A stretch of 64,000 nucleotides of DNA from Mucilaginibacter gotjawali. GTDB lineage: Bacteria > Bacteroidota > Bacteroidia > Sphingobacteriales > Sphingobacteriaceae. The notes under the pieces were generated by a model that saw only the letters and a list, made by a program, of their open reading frames with translations, ran no database searches and was not told the origin of the DNA. Shown here one piece after another: positions 9,325 through 18,567 of the stretch; within the stretch, counting starts at the first letter, position 1, and every line of letters starts with the position of its first letter. Where the stretch lies: NCBI RefSeq assembly GCF_002355435.1, contig NZ_AP017313.1:5146001-5210000 (forward strand). The letters are read 5' to 3'. Both the position numbers and the translations under genes were made by a program.

Positions 9325-10053
9325 ATGAGTACAGCAGTAACACAACATGTTGATGAGGTAAAATCAACACCATGGTCAGGAGGCAGATCGCCTTTTAATG
9401 TAGAGTATGGCAAAATGATGATGTGGTTTTTCCTCCTCTCGGATGCATTTACTTTTTCGTCATTATTGATCTCTTACGGCGCTTTACGTTTTAGCGCACC
9501 AACCTGGCCTTCGCCGTCTTTGGTATTCCAATCTGTTCCCGGAACTTCAATTGAGCACGGTGCTCCTTTGGTATTTGTAGGTATCATGACCTTCATCCTG
9601 ATTGCCAGTTCGGTTACAATGGTTTTGGCAGTTGAGGCCGGGCATCGCAATGCAAAAAAAGAAGTAGTTACCTGGATGCTGTTCACCATATTAGGCGGAT
9701 TGATGTTTTTAAGCTGCCAGGCATTGGAGTGGAACCACTTACACAGCGAAGGCTTCTGGTGGGGACATATTCCAACCAAAGAGGTGATGTCAGAGTTTTT
9801 TAAAGGAAACGTAACAGAAGGCCAGATGGCGATGACATCGCACCAGTTTGCAAATTTATTCTTTACCATTACAGGTTTCCATGGTTTCCACGTATTCTCG
9901 GGAGTGGTTATTAATATCATCATTACGATAAACGTTTTACTGGGCACCTATGCAAAACGCGGCAGCTATTTAATGATCGAAAAAGTAGGTTTATACTGGC
10001 ACTTTGTAGATTTGGTGTGGGTGTTTGTATTTACTTTCTTCTATTTAGTTTGA
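9325..10053 (+). CDS. ctaE: Cytochrome c oxidase subunit III, second copy
   Basis: Second subunit III-family protein, 242 residues with about six to seven helices. Signatures are GFHGFHVFSGV and WHFVDLVWVFVFTFFYLV at the C-terminus. Between helices it has a longer loop (about residues 150-180) than its neighbour. It lies in the same operon and with the first copy probably provides the subunit III function of one oxidase. Confidence 0.9.
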   Translation: MSTAVTQHVDEVKSTPWSGGRSPFNVEYGKMMMWFFLLSDAFTFSSLLISYGALRFSAPTWPSPSLVFQSVPGTSIEHGAPLVFVGIMTFILIASSVTMVLAVEAGHRNAKKEVVTWMLFTILGGLMFLSCQALEWNHLHSEGFWWGHIPTKEVMSEFFKGNVTEGQMAMTSHQFANLFFTITGFHGFHVFSGVVINIIITINVLLGTYAKRGSYLMIEKVGLYWHFVDLVWVFVFTFFYLV

Positions 10054-10073
10054 TAATTTAACCTGATTAAGAT

Positions 10074-10430
10074 ATGTCATCAGAAACTACAACAGTTCAT
10101 GCAGCAGGCGCTGAACACGGCGAACACGAAGGAATGACCAAAAAAAGAATATTAAAGATCTTTTATATTCTAACGGCGATTACCTGTGTGGAATTTTTTA
10201 TCGCACTTTGGTTAGGGCCTCACCTTCAACTATCATCGCAGGTTGTTAACCCTGCTTATATTATATTAACTTTATTAAAAGCATATTTTATTGTCGCATT
10301 TTTTATGCACTTAAAATTTGAAAAAGTGGGATTGGCGCTGGCTATCATCGTTCCCATTCTTTTTATAATCGGTTTAATACTGGTGCTTACAAATGAGAGC
10401 CATTATTGGATCGGTTTAAGGCACATATGA
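10074..10430 (+). CDS. Cytochrome c oxidase subunit IV
   Basis: Small 118-residue protein with a short His/Glu-rich cytoplasmic N-terminus and three hydrophobic helices, matching the bacterial subunit IV (prokaryotic COX4/CyoD-like) family. FVAFFMHL-like text (IVAFFMHLKFEK) is its hallmark. It probably aids assembly of the oxidase. Its TGA stop overlaps the ATG of the SCO gene in an ATGA junction. Confidence 0.88.
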   Translation: MSSETTTVHAAGAEHGEHEGMTKKRILKIFYILTAITCVEFFIALWLGPHLQLSSQVVNPAYIILTLLKAYFIVAFFMHLKFEKVGLALAIIVPILFIIGLILVLTNESHYWIGLRHI

Positions 10431-11128
10431 AAATTGCGGTCATATTAAAAAAAACTATAATCCTGGTACTTGTTCTATTAGTGCCAGGATTTTTATATTA
10501 TTTACTGGTATCAAAGGGCAAAAACAGGTACTTAAATCTACCGGTTTACGGGCCTAAAACAGTACTGAAAACAACGCACAAGGTTGGCCATAACGATGTA
10601 CCTGATACACTTTATCACACATTGCCCGACTTTAAACTGACCGACCAGGATGGCAACACCGTAACGCCAAAAACTTTTAGCAAAAAAATATTCATCGCTA
10701 ACTTTTTTTACACGCACTGTAAAGGCTTATGCGACCAGATGAACACAAGTATCAACCAATTAGCTACGGGTTATGCAGTCAGCAAAATGGTTTACTTTGT
10801 TTCTATCTCTGTTGATCCCCAACGTGATTCCGTAAAGGCTTTAAAAAATTATGCCAACATAATTAAACCGCCGTCAGCAAGATGGCTGTTTTTAACTGGC
10901 GATACGGCTTCCATTTATTCCCTGGCGCATAATGGCTTCCTTGTTAACGCGCTGCAGGCCGGTAAAGACAATTTTATTTACAGCGATAAGCTGATGCTAA
11001 TTGACGAAGACATGCGGATAAGGGGATATTACAGTGGCGCCTCCACTTCAGATATGATTAAGCTGGGTGATGAAATTAAAGTATTAATAAAAGAAGAGGT
11101 ATTGAAAAACGATACACCGATGTATTAG
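10427..11128 (+). CDS. SCO1/SenC copper chaperone
   Basis: Membrane-anchored thioredoxin-fold protein that delivers copper to, or reduces, the CuA site of oxidase subunit II. One N-terminal helix (about residues 8-24) is followed by the SCO domain. The copper-binding pair is CKGLC in the FFYTHCKGLCDQM segment. The ATG at 10427 is preferred over an upstream TTG at 10406 because it overlaps the preceding stop by 4 bases and gives a clean anchor. Position within the oxidase operon agrees with the role. Confidence 0.9.
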   Translation: MKIAVILKKTIILVLVLLVPGFLYYLLVSKGKNRYLNLPVYGPKTVLKTTHKVGHNDVPDTLYHTLPDFKLTDQDGNTVTPKTFSKKIFIANFFYTHCKGLCDQMNTSINQLATGYAVSKMVYFVSISVDPQRDSVKALKNYANIIKPPSARWLFLTGDTASIYSLAHNGFLVNALQAGKDNFIYSDKLMLIDEDMRIRGYYSGASTSDMIKLGDEIKVLIKEEVLKNDTPMY

Positions 11129-11163
11129 AGATTAGTGACTAAAGATTAGAGATTAGCTAAACC
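11129..11163. repeat. GATTAGAGATTAG word repeat
   Basis: Short direct repeat of the word GATTAG between the SCO gene and the DUF420 gene. The same word family makes the hairpin at 27463-27596. Confidence 0.45.
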
Positions 11164-11173
11164 ATGCCAGACT

Positions 11174-11746
11174 ATGACTGATAAATTTATATTCCGATTC
11201 GTTGCAGCAGTATCCGTATTCGTTTTTGTGGTAGTGTTGGTATTAAACCGCAGGCTCATTCCTGCTCCTGCAGTGCTTCCGTCATTCACTGTGTACCTGC
11301 CAATGCTTAACGCATTTTTAAACGGCACCTGCAGCCTGCTGCTGCTGGCATCGCTCTGTTTCATAAAGCTTCGTAATATTAAAATGCACAAGCGCATTAA
11401 TATTACGGCATTTTGCTTATCCTCATTATTTTTAGTTTCGTACATACTGTTTCATTATTTAAAAGCCGATACCATCTTTGGTGATGTTAATGGCGACGGA
11501 CACCTGTCACCATCAGAAAGCGAAGCGGTAAGCACCTTACGTCCGGTTTATTTAACTATACTTATCTCTCATATAATCCTTGCTGCCGGCGTTTTGCCGC
11601 TCATATTGTTAAGCTTTTACCGTGGACTGCAAATGCAGGTTGAAAAACATAAAAAGCTGGTAAGATGGGCATTCCCTATTTGGTTTTATGTAACAGTTAC
11701 GGGCGTTATTGTTTACCTGATGATTTCTCCTTATTATCATTTTTAA
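11174..11746 (+). CDS. DUF420 membrane protein with EF-hand loop
   Basis: DUF420 family, related to the CtaM-type haem A oxidase assembly factors that are found beside cytochrome oxidase genes. 190 residues with five hydrophobic helices. Between the third and fourth helices, outside the membrane core, residues 104-115 read DVNGDGHLSPSE, which fits a canonical EF-hand calcium loop (acidic or Asn at positions 1, 3, 5, Gly at 6, hydrophobic at 8, Glu at 12). The family core does not need this loop, so it looks like an added calcium-binding element. Role in oxidase assembly is inferred from context. Confidence 0.85.
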   Translation: MTDKFIFRFVAAVSVFVFVVVLVLNRRLIPAPAVLPSFTVYLPMLNAFLNGTCSLLLLASLCFIKLRNIKMHKRINITAFCLSSLFLVSYILFHYLKADTIFGDVNGDGHLSPSESEAVSTLRPVYLTILISHIILAAGVLPLILLSFYRGLQMQVEKHKKLVRWAFPIWFYVTVTGVIVYLMISPYYHF

Positions 11747-11842
11747 GGGTTCCGGCAGGGGTTAATGAATGTTTAATACTTTGCTTTAAATTGCAACCAG
11801 CCCCGATTGCTTCCTATCATTAAATACGCTAAATTTGCCTTT

Positions 11843-12121
11843 ATGAAAGCATGGCTGAGAATAACTTTAACGCTTGGGGTACTTTGCCTGGTGATGATTG
11901 CATTTGAACCAGCGAAAGCACAATGCTCTCAATGTGCGGCACAGGTAGCTACCAATTCAAAAAATGGCGGAAATGCAGCGAATGGGCTAAATAAAGGCAT
12001 ATATCTTTTATTAGCTGCGCCGTACCTTGCAGTGGGCTTTGTTGGTTTGATATGGTATAAAAAATTCAGGCGCAAAAATGTAAATCTCGATATCCAAAAC
12101 GATAAATTGCATTTAAACTAA
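11843..12121 (+). CDS. Small membrane protein with CSQCAAQV motif
   Basis: 92-residue protein of unknown function. It has a signal peptide or first helix (residues 5-22, ending AKA), an exported CSQCAAQV motif, then a second helix (about 52-72, LLLAAPYLAVGFVGLIWY) and a basic tail. The CxxC pair directly after the cleavage region could bind a metal or be redox active. Homologues are known to me only as uncharacterised neighbours of oxidase genes in this phylum. The ATG at 11843 is chosen because it gives a proper signal; an in-frame start at 11807 would add twelve residues. Confidence 0.7.
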   Translation: MKAWLRITLTLGVLCLVMIAFEPAKAQCSQCAAQVATNSKNGGNAANGLNKGIYLLLAAPYLAVGFVGLIWYKKFRRKNVNLDIQNDKLHLN

Positions 12122-12160
12122 GTGTATCAAACCCCGGGGAAACCCGCCTATCTAAAATAA

Positions 12161-12568
12161 ATGTCAAAAACAGCTAAATCATGGGCAATGCTGCATGCCA
12201 AATGCCCGCGATGCCGCAGGGGCGCTATGTTTAGCGGGGGGATATACAACTTCGGGTCGAACAAGATATTTGACAGATGCCCGCATTGTAACTTATATTA
12301 CGAAATTGAACCCGGGTACTTTTATGCGGCAATGTATGTAAGTTACGCTTTGAATGTAATGGAAGGTCTTTTAATAGTGGCGCTTACTTACTTCATAACT
12401 CAAAATTCAACTTCGCCCTGGTTATATATCGGCACAATCTTAACAGGATTGCTTGTGCTTTCGCCTATCAATTTCAGGTATTCACGCGTTTTGTTATTAT
12501 ATTGGCTATCGCCTAAAATAAATTACCAGCCACATTTAGATAAAGATGATTCAACGGCAAACCATTGA
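12161..12568 (+). CDS. DUF983 zinc-ribbon membrane protein
   Basis: 135-residue DUF983 protein of unknown function. Two CxxC pairs (CPRCRRG near residue 12 and CPHCNLYYEIEPGYFY near residue 40) form a probable zinc ribbon, followed by two hydrophobic helices. EPGYFYAAMYVSYA is the family hallmark. It commonly lies near respiratory genes in Bacteroidota. Its end overlaps the next gene by 23 bases. Confidence 0.87.
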   Translation: MSKTAKSWAMLHAKCPRCRRGAMFSGGIYNFGSNKIFDRCPHCNLYYEIEPGYFYAAMYVSYALNVMEGLLIVALTYFITQNSTSPWLYIGTILTGLLVLSPINFRYSRVLLLYWLSPKINYQPHLDKDDSTANH

Positions 12569-13208
12569 TTTTTTAAAAGAACTGATTGAAAATAATAACC
12601 GCGATTGGTTTATGGCCAACAAGGAGCGGTACGAAACAGCCAGGGAAAATGTAATTGCCTTTACAACTGAACTGCTGGGCCTGCTGCAAAAAATTGATCC
12701 GCAAATTGATAGCGCACTCGACGCCAAAAAATGTGTAATGCGTATTTACCGCGATATCCGTTTCAGCAAAGACAAAACCCCTTACAAAAATTACTTTGGC
12801 GTAAGCATACCCACCAAAGGTACAAAAGCCGGCAGGGCCGAATATTATTTTCAAATTTCGCCGGGAAACTCACTAATAGCAGGCGGCTACTGGATGCCTG
12901 AAGCGGATCACTTAAAAGCAATAAGGCAGGAAATTGACTACAACGCCAACGATCTGAAAAAAATAATTAATGAACCGGAATTTGTAAACCTGTTTGGCGA
13001 TTTCAGAAAACAAGAACAACTGAAAAGTGTTCCAAGAGAATACAGCGCTGATAATGAAAATATTGACTTGCTGAAACTTAAAAGTTTTGTAGCTTTTCGC
13101 CCATTAAAGGATGATGAATTATTGCTAAAAAATGCGGTGTCGGATATAGCCGGCATTTGCGGCAAAATTTATCCTCTCAACGTTTTTTTAAATAATGCAT
13201 TAGCTTAA
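12546..13208 (+). CDS. DUF2461 (TIGR02453) family protein
   Basis: Cytoplasmic 220-residue protein of a widespread family without known function. The family pattern is visible: FLKELIENNNRDWFMANKE at the start, RIYRDIRFSKDKTPYK (about residues 69-84) and the GGYWMPEAD segment. The conserved Arg, Asp and Lys suggest a nucleotide or phosphate ligand, but this is a guess. It overlaps the DUF983 gene. Confidence 0.88.
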   Translation: MIQRQTIDFLKELIENNNRDWFMANKERYETARENVIAFTTELLGLLQKIDPQIDSALDAKKCVMRIYRDIRFSKDKTPYKNYFGVSIPTKGTKAGRAEYYFQISPGNSLIAGGYWMPEADHLKAIRQEIDYNANDLKKIINEPEFVNLFGDFRKQEQLKSVPREYSADNENIDLLKLKSFVAFRPLKDDELLLKNAVSDIAGICGKIYPLNVFLNNALA

Positions 13209-13227
13209 TCAACCATAATTTATTGTC

Positions 13228-14076
13228 ATGAAAATAAGGTACTATTTATTTGCCACCGCCATTTGTTTTGTTTTGCACTCATGCGTAGTGTTGTCACCCA
13301 AAAAATATAAAGCTTTAGTAGCTGAACGCGATTCGCTGGCTACCCGGACAGGGGTCCTTGAAGATACGGTTGCCAAACTGCGTGCCGACACGATGAGGCT
13401 GCACCGCGAGTTAAATGATATGCAAAATAATTACAACGCGTTAAATACAAATTTCAATTCGCTGAATGACAAATACAGCGCTTTGAACAATAATTTCACC
13501 ACAAGTTCAAGCAGAGTAAGCCAACTTTCAGCAGACCTGAAAAAACGCGAAGCACGGCTAAAAGAGGTTGAGGATGCCCTGCATAAACGCGACGATGCAT
13601 CAAACGCATTGCGCGATAAGTTGCAGAAAGCACTGCTTGGATTTCAAAACAGCGGCTTAACCGTTGATATCAGGGATGGTAAGGTATATGTTTCTTTGGC
13701 TGACAAATTGCTGTTCCCGTCGGGCAGTATAAATATTAACGAGAACGGTAAACTGGCATTACAGCAATTGGCTGCGGTGCTCAATAAAGAACCTGATATT
13801 ACTATAGCAGTTGAAGGCCATACCGATGACAAAAAAGTAATCAACCTCGGCCAGATCAAAGATAACTGGGACCTGAGCGTATTGCGGTCAACTTCAGTTT
13901 GCCGGTATCTAACTGAAGTAGAAAAGATTGATCCGAAACGGCTTACTGCAACAGGTAAAAGTGAGTACCAGCCTGTTGACCCTGCCAACACAAACGATGC
14001 GCGCACAAAAAACAGGCGTATTGAAATTGTGCTCTCACCAAAACTGGATGAATTGTATAATTTGATAAAACAATAG
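13228..14076 (+). CDS. OmpA-family lipoprotein with coiled coil
   Basis: Peptidoglycan-binding outer-membrane lipoprotein, 282 residues. A short signal peptide ends in a lipobox (LHSC, Cys about residue 14-19). Residues 28-125 form a long coiled coil with heptad-like LN/YxALN repeats. The C-terminal OmpA domain (about 145-270) shows VEGHTDD and the TGKSEYQP...NRRIEIVLSP pattern that binds diaminopimelate. It probably tethers the outer membrane to the wall. A hairpin separates it from the convergent DUF4286 gene. Confidence 0.9.
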   Translation: MKIRYYLFATAICFVLHSCVVLSPKKYKALVAERDSLATRTGVLEDTVAKLRADTMRLHRELNDMQNNYNALNTNFNSLNDKYSALNNNFTTSSSRVSQLSADLKKREARLKEVEDALHKRDDASNALRDKLQKALLGFQNSGLTVDIRDGKVYVSLADKLLFPSGSININENGKLALQQLAAVLNKEPDITIAVEGHTDDKKVINLGQIKDNWDLSVLRSTSVCRYLTEVEKIDPKRLTATGKSEYQPVDPANTNDARTKNRRIEIVLSPKLDELYNLIKQ

Positions 14077-14082
14077 TTAGCA

Positions 14083-14150
14083 TCAGAATTTACAGGATTA
14101 GAGAATTAACAGAGTTCTGAAAATTCATTAATCCTGTAAATTCTGATTCA
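14083..14150. repeat. Inverted word repeat between convergent genes
   Basis: Left arm TCAGAATTTACAGGATTA and right arm TAATCCTGTAAATTCTGA are exact complements. The element fills nearly all of the 82-base gap between two stop codons and could serve as a terminator in both directions, though neither side has a good T run. Confidence 0.65.
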
Positions 14151-14158
14151 GACAAATA

Positions 14159-14461
14159 TTAATCCACTGTTTGCATCAGTGTATTAAATATCACAAAATG
14201 ATTTTCAAATTCCTGGTTGTGGGCTTCCTGCAGGCGGTGTAAATGTTTACTGTAAAACTGGTTAAAATCGCCTATACTATCTGCACGGTATTGAATGCAA
14301 TAGGTAACCCCTTCATTAGGCGAATCAATAACATTAAGGATCTGGAATGATTTGAAATAGCCGGTAGCCATAACGGCAGGTATGTGAACTTCTTTTATCC
14401 ATTTAAGCCACTTTTCCTGGACGGCTTCTTCTATAATTACGGTATCGTTAAATATAATCAT
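14159..14461 (-). CDS. DUF4286 family protein
   Basis: 100-residue cytoplasmic protein of the DUF4286 family, with a predicted ferredoxin-like (dimeric alpha-beta barrel) fold. Family marks are MIIFNDTVII at the start, WLKWIKEVHIP and the ending ENHFVIFNTLMQ. No catalytic function is known. Confidence 0.87.
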   Translation of the reverse strand: MIIFNDTVIIEEAVQEKWLKWIKEVHIPAVMATGYFKSFQILNVIDSPNEGVTYCIQYRADSIGDFNQFYSKHLHRLQEAHNQEFENHFVIFNTLMQTVD

Positions 14462-14462
14462 G

Positions 14463-14600
14463 TGTTAGTTGTAAGGGTTGTAATATGTTGTAAAGGTTGT
14501 AATAGTTTTTAAAATTTTAAATTGTTATTGCAATTACCGCCATTATGTTGACTTTGTGCCCCGCCAATACCAATGAACTAATAAACCAGTGAACTATTGA
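14463..14600. repeat. Word repeats between two minus-strand genes
   Basis: Contains reiterated GTTGTAA words (14466-14506) and GAACTA words (14572-14600) between the DUF4286 gene and the TPR gene. The two arms are unrelated words here, so this is not a simple hairpin. Confidence 0.45.
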
Positions 14601-14601
14601 A

Positions 14602-16410
14602 CTAAGAAGCATCATTCTTATCCCCTCTTAAAAGCCTGAAGCGTTTACGGGCCTCGTTGATCCAGAGGCTGCCGGCATAATCGGTAATGATCTTTTGGTA
14701 ATATATTTTTGCTTGTTCTTTATCAGATAGCTGGTTTTCGTAAATATCAGCCAGCATAAATATGGCATCATCGGCCCAAAGGCCCGTGCCATACTCCTGC
14801 GCTATTTTTTTCAAAAGAATAACCGCTGCCGGGTAATCTTTTTGCTGAATAAGCAGCCTTGATTTTGCCATTAATATGCCATCAGCAAGCGAATTCGCAG
14901 GGTATTTGGTATCAATACTATCCAAAGTATGCATTGCTTTTTCGGGCTGCTCGGCATAAATCAAAAGGTCGGCCCGGGCAAACATCTTCAAAGCCGCACC
15001 GGTGCTATCGGCAAATAAACTCTCCGAAATAAGCAGCGACAAGTTCAAAGCGTCATTTGCGATCAGCTCGGAAGTTGCAGCTTTTAAAACATCCAGCTGA
15101 CCTTTTGCCCAGGTAAAATCGCCTGTATAATAGGCCAGTTTTGCGTTGCGGTATTTTGCATCCTGCCCAATGGCTGAGGCCTGGTTATCCAATTCAACCT
15201 GGCTATACAATAAAGTGGCATTCCATGGTTTGCCGCTCAGCAGCGAAATGTCGCCCAGGTCCAGCTTACATGAGGCAAGTAACGTCCGGTTGACCCCAGG
15301 GATAGCTACGGCCTCTTCAAGAATTTTTTGCGCCTCATCCAGTTTATGCAATTTAAACGCCTCCAAATTCGCGAGTTTTTGCATGGCAAAAACGGTGTTA
15401 ACGTTTTTGCCAAATTCATCCAGCAGTGCGTTATAATTTTTCTCGAGGCTCAAAAGGTCGTCCTCCGTATACTTACCCGACGTAACTTTTTGGTTCTTGG
15501 TATTGATCAGTTCAATCTTCGAAGAAATGTAATAAGGCGAATCTTTCCCTTTACTGATCAGGTATTCGTATCCCCTGATCGCCGCGTCGTAAGCATCATT
15601 TCCTTCAAGGGTACTGCAAAGCTCAAAAACACTGCTGCCGTCATCGTTAAGGCGACGGCTTAACGCAAGCGCCTGGTTTAACGCCTGGTCGAATTCTTTT
15701 TGCTGCATGAATTGCCAGGTCAGCAATTGAGGATACAAGGGCTGTTGCGGGTCTTTCTGTATCCTTTTTAAAACAGCAATCCTAAGTATATCGTAGTCTG
15801 CTGCGTTTTCATAAAGGCCTGCCAGCGTATTCTCCGCCTGGCTGATGAATGCTGGGTTTGCCGGCAAAAAGTTAAGATATTCCTCAGTTAGTGCCGCTTT
15901 ATCTCTTTTATACCGGTAAAGATTGATCAGCTCGTAAGAGAAAAGGGCATCATTATGCAGCATTTTACGGCCCTTTTCAAATATCCTGATGGCATACTCA
16001 ATATTCGCATTCTGGTAGAATTGAGAGGCCAGGGCCGATATTTCGCCCTGGTCGGGCGGCAAATTTCTAACCAGTTCATCGTACAAGGCATTGGCCTTAT
16101 CAACCTCGCCCTGCTGGGTATAAGCAGTGCCGAGCGTAATGATATATTGATGATCGCCGGCGTGTTTCCGGATCATTTTTTTAGTGATCCCCTCGGCCTC
16201 ATCAAACTTTTTAAGTTCCAGCAAGGTATTTACATACACACCAAAATAACTCTCGTTATCCTGTTTATATAGCTTTTGATAAATATCAAGGGCCTTTTGC
16301 TGTTCACCGTTAGCCGCAAATTGCTTCGCCAGCTGCAGTTCTGTATCCTGTGCAAAAGCACTTGCAAAACAGGAAAAAAGCAGGAAAGTACAAACCGCGA
16401 AATATTTCAT
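14602..16410 (-). CDS. Secreted TPR-repeat protein
   Basis: About 602 residues: a signal peptide (ending SAFAQ) followed by tetratricopeptide-like helical repeats along the whole length, for example EQQKALDIYQKLYKQDNESY, KKFDEAEGITKKMIRK and the last ones KDYPAAVILLKKIAQEYG and EQAKIYYQKII. The repeats and export suggest a periplasmic or outer-membrane scaffold. No enzymatic domain is seen. The ATG at 16410 is chosen over a TTG at 16428 because it starts the signal peptide. The 230-base divergent gap to the S9 homologue should carry both promoters. Confidence 0.85.
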   Translation of the reverse strand: MKYFAVCTFLLFSCFASAFAQDTELQLAKQFAANGEQQKALDIYQKLYKQDNESYFGVYVNTLLELKKFDEAEGITKKMIRKHAGDHQYIITLGTAYTQQGEVDKANALYDELVRNLPPDQGEISALASQFYQNANIEYAIRIFEKGRKMLHNDALFSYELINLYRYKRDKAALTEEYLNFLPANPAFISQAENTLAGLYENAADYDILRIAVLKRIQKDPQQPLYPQLLTWQFMQQKEFDQALNQALALSRRLNDDGSSVFELCSTLEGNDAYDAAIRGYEYLISKGKDSPYYISSKIELINTKNQKVTSGKYTEDDLLSLEKNYNALLDEFGKNVNTVFAMQKLANLEAFKLHKLDEAQKILEEAVAIPGVNRTLLASCKLDLGDISLLSGKPWNATLLYSQVELDNQASAIGQDAKYRNAKLAYYTGDFTWAKGQLDVLKAATSELIANDALNLSLLISESLFADSTGAALKMFARADLLIYAEQPEKAMHTLDSIDTKYPANSLADGILMAKSRLLIQQKDYPAAVILLKKIAQEYGTGLWADDAIFMLADIYENQLSDKEQAKIYYQKIITDYAGSLWINEARKRFRLLRGDKNDAS

Positions 16411-16657
16411 TTTTTCAAAAGTAATCAATTATGCATTAATTTGAAGATAAGCATATTTGACGATCTTAACTTTAATATTATTCGTTTTATAGGTGAAAAT
16501 CCTATTATTTTTTGCATTTTCAAAAATTCAATTTGTCTCCGTTTCAAATTGAAACTATAGTTATATAACGGTTTTGCAGGGTAAAATTGTAGTGACACTT
16601 AAAATTGATTGAGTATATTGCATACCTTAACCTAATTAAAACATTAAATATAAACCA

Positions 16658-18559
16658 ATGTTAAGGCCTTTAAGGGTATTACTTTCTATCGCTGTAATAG
16701 TGGCTTTATGTACTTGCAATCAACAAAGTACACCCCGTATTCCTATTTCTGATTTTTTTAAGATCCCTGAAAAAAGCACATTCAGAATATCTCCGGACGG
16801 CAAATATATTTCCTACCTAAAAGCATACAAGGGTAAAGAGAACCTGTTTATACAGCAATTGCCGGATGGCAAGGAACAGATGGCTACCTCGTTTACTGAC
16901 TATCCTGTCAGGGGTGATTATTTTTGGACCTATAACAATCACATCGTTTTTAGCCAGGATTTAGTGGCTAATGATGAATTAAAGCTGTTTACTATAGATG
17001 TAGCCACATTAAAACTAAAAAATATTCTTGACCAGCAAAAAGTCAGGATAAGCCTTTTGAACAGGAATAAACAGCAGCCGGATATAATTACCATCAGGAT
17101 GAACAAACGTGACCCTGCAAATTTTGATATTTACAGGTTAAACATCATAACAGGCGAACTGATCCCCTATCTCATCAACCCGGGAAATATAACAGAATGG
17201 TACCCGGAAGTGGATGGTAAAATCCGGCTGATCACGTCATCAGACGGCGTTGACAAGACTATTTTATTCCGCCCGAATGAAAACGCTCCGTTCCGGCGAA
17301 TTATTGAAAATAATTTCAGCACCTCAGTTAGGCCCATTGCTTTTACAGGTGAAAAAAATTATTTCTATGCCTTATCAAATGTGAACCGTGATAAAACAGC
17401 CCTTGTTGAAGTTAATGCTGAAAACGGCAGGGAAATAAAGGTATTGTATTTATGTACAAATGCTGATATACAGGACGTTGAATATTCAAAAAACAAAAAC
17501 CACCTTGAAATGGTGAGGTGGGAAGCAGCAAAACCACAAAAGCATTTTTTAAGCGCAGACATTAAAAGCATATATGACAAACTGCAGCCCCAACTTAAAG
17601 GCACCGAAATAAACATCACCGACAGGGATAGCGCCGAAAATAAATTTATCATTATTACCTATACTGACCGGAACCCGGGGACCTATTATTTATATGAAAA
17701 TAAAACCGGCCAGTTAAAAAAACTTGGTGACATCAATTCGACGCTCAATCCCCAGGATCTGTGCAAGGTACAGCCGGTATCATATAAGGCGAGTGATGGA
17801 TTAACTATTAACGGGTACCTCACATTACCCCAGGGCACAAAAAGCACAAACTTACCGGTTGTAATAATGCCGCACGACGGACCATTTAATCAAAGTTTTT
17901 GGTGGGGCTATAATCCCGAGGTACAATTTTTAGCTAACCGCGGTTACGCGGTTTTCCAGATAAATTTCAGGGGGTCCACCGGTTACGGGAAGGCATTTCA
18001 CAACGCGGGCTTTAAAGAAGTGGGGGGCAAAATTCAACAGGATATAACTGACGGCGTTAACTGGCTCATCAGCAATAAAACCGCTGATCCGGATAAAATA
18101 GCCATTTTCGGTGCCGGCTTTGGCGGATTCTCGGCATTATATGGCATCTCGCTCCACCCCAGGTTATACAATTGTGCTATTGTTCAGCATAGCCTCATCA
18201 ATTTTTTCTCTTTCATTAAAGATGCGCCGCCGTTTTTAAAACCATCGGTAAAAATGATGTACGAAATGGTTGGCGATCCGGAAAAAGATGCCGCCCAGCT
18301 GAGGGCTATTTCACCGGTTTTTCATACCGATAAGATCAGGGCGCCTTTATTGATTTTTCAGGGAGCTAAAGATGACAGGGCAAACATCAGTGAATTAAAC
18401 CAGTTTGTACGCGAACTGCAAAAACAAAACGGAAGTGAAAATGTGAAGTACTTTTTAAAGCCAAATGAACGGACCTTTTTTAGGAGCGAGCATAACAGGT
18501 TGCAAATGTATGCTGAGATAGAACAATTCCTGGATAAAAATATGCGGGTTAATCCATAA
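16658..18559 (+). CDS. S9 prolyl oligopeptidase homologue lacking catalytic Ser and His
   Basis: 633-residue lipoprotein-type protein (Cys near residue 19) with an N-terminal beta-propeller region (about 45-360) and a C-terminal alpha/beta-hydrolase domain (about 385-630), the architecture of family S9. The nucleophile elbow, GxSxGG in active members, reads GAGFGG with Gly487 where Ser should be (codon GGC, one base from AGC). The Asp position is kept (Asp572 in GAKDDRA), but the usual GHGF His box reads ERTFF with Thr606. It should therefore be unable to cleave peptides by the normal mechanism and may bind them. A histidine kinase gene starts 8 bases later, so a sensory role is plausible. 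Confidence 0.88.
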   Translation: MLRPLRVLLSIAVIVALCTCNQQSTPRIPISDFFKIPEKSTFRISPDGKYISYLKAYKGKENLFIQQLPDGKEQMATSFTDYPVRGDYFWTYNNHIVFSQDLVANDELKLFTIDVATLKLKNILDQQKVRISLLNRNKQQPDIITIRMNKRDPANFDIYRLNIITGELIPYLINPGNITEWYPEVDGKIRLITSSDGVDKTILFRPNENAPFRRIIENNFSTSVRPIAFTGEKNYFYALSNVNRDKTALVEVNAENGREIKVLYLCTNADIQDVEYSKNKNHLEMVRWEAAKPQKHFLSADIKSIYDKLQPQLKGTEINITDRDSAENKFIIITYTDRNPGTYYLYENKTGQLKKLGDINSTLNPQDLCKVQPVSYKASDGLTINGYLTLPQGTKSTNLPVVIMPHDGPFNQSFWWGYNPEVQFLANRGYAVFQINFRGSTGYGKAFHNAGFKEVGGKIQQDITDGVNWLISNKTADPDKIAIFGAGFGGFSALYGISLHPRLYNCAIVQHSLINFFSFIKDAPPFLKPSVKMMYEMVGDPEKDAAQLRAISPVFHTDKIRAPLLIFQGAKDDRANISELNQFVRELQKQNGSENVKYFLKPNERTFFRSEHNRLQMYAEIEQFLDKNMRVNP

Positions 18560-18567
18560 ACCCTGTT

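Noticed and set aside
10406..10426. Upstream TTG start for the SCO gene
   Set aside because: The ATG at 10427 overlaps the preceding stop in an ATGA junction and gives a normal membrane anchor.
11830..11837. TAAATTTG promoter box before the CSQC protein
   Set aside because: It ends only 5 bases before the chosen ATG, so it would need a leaderless transcript; probably a chance match.
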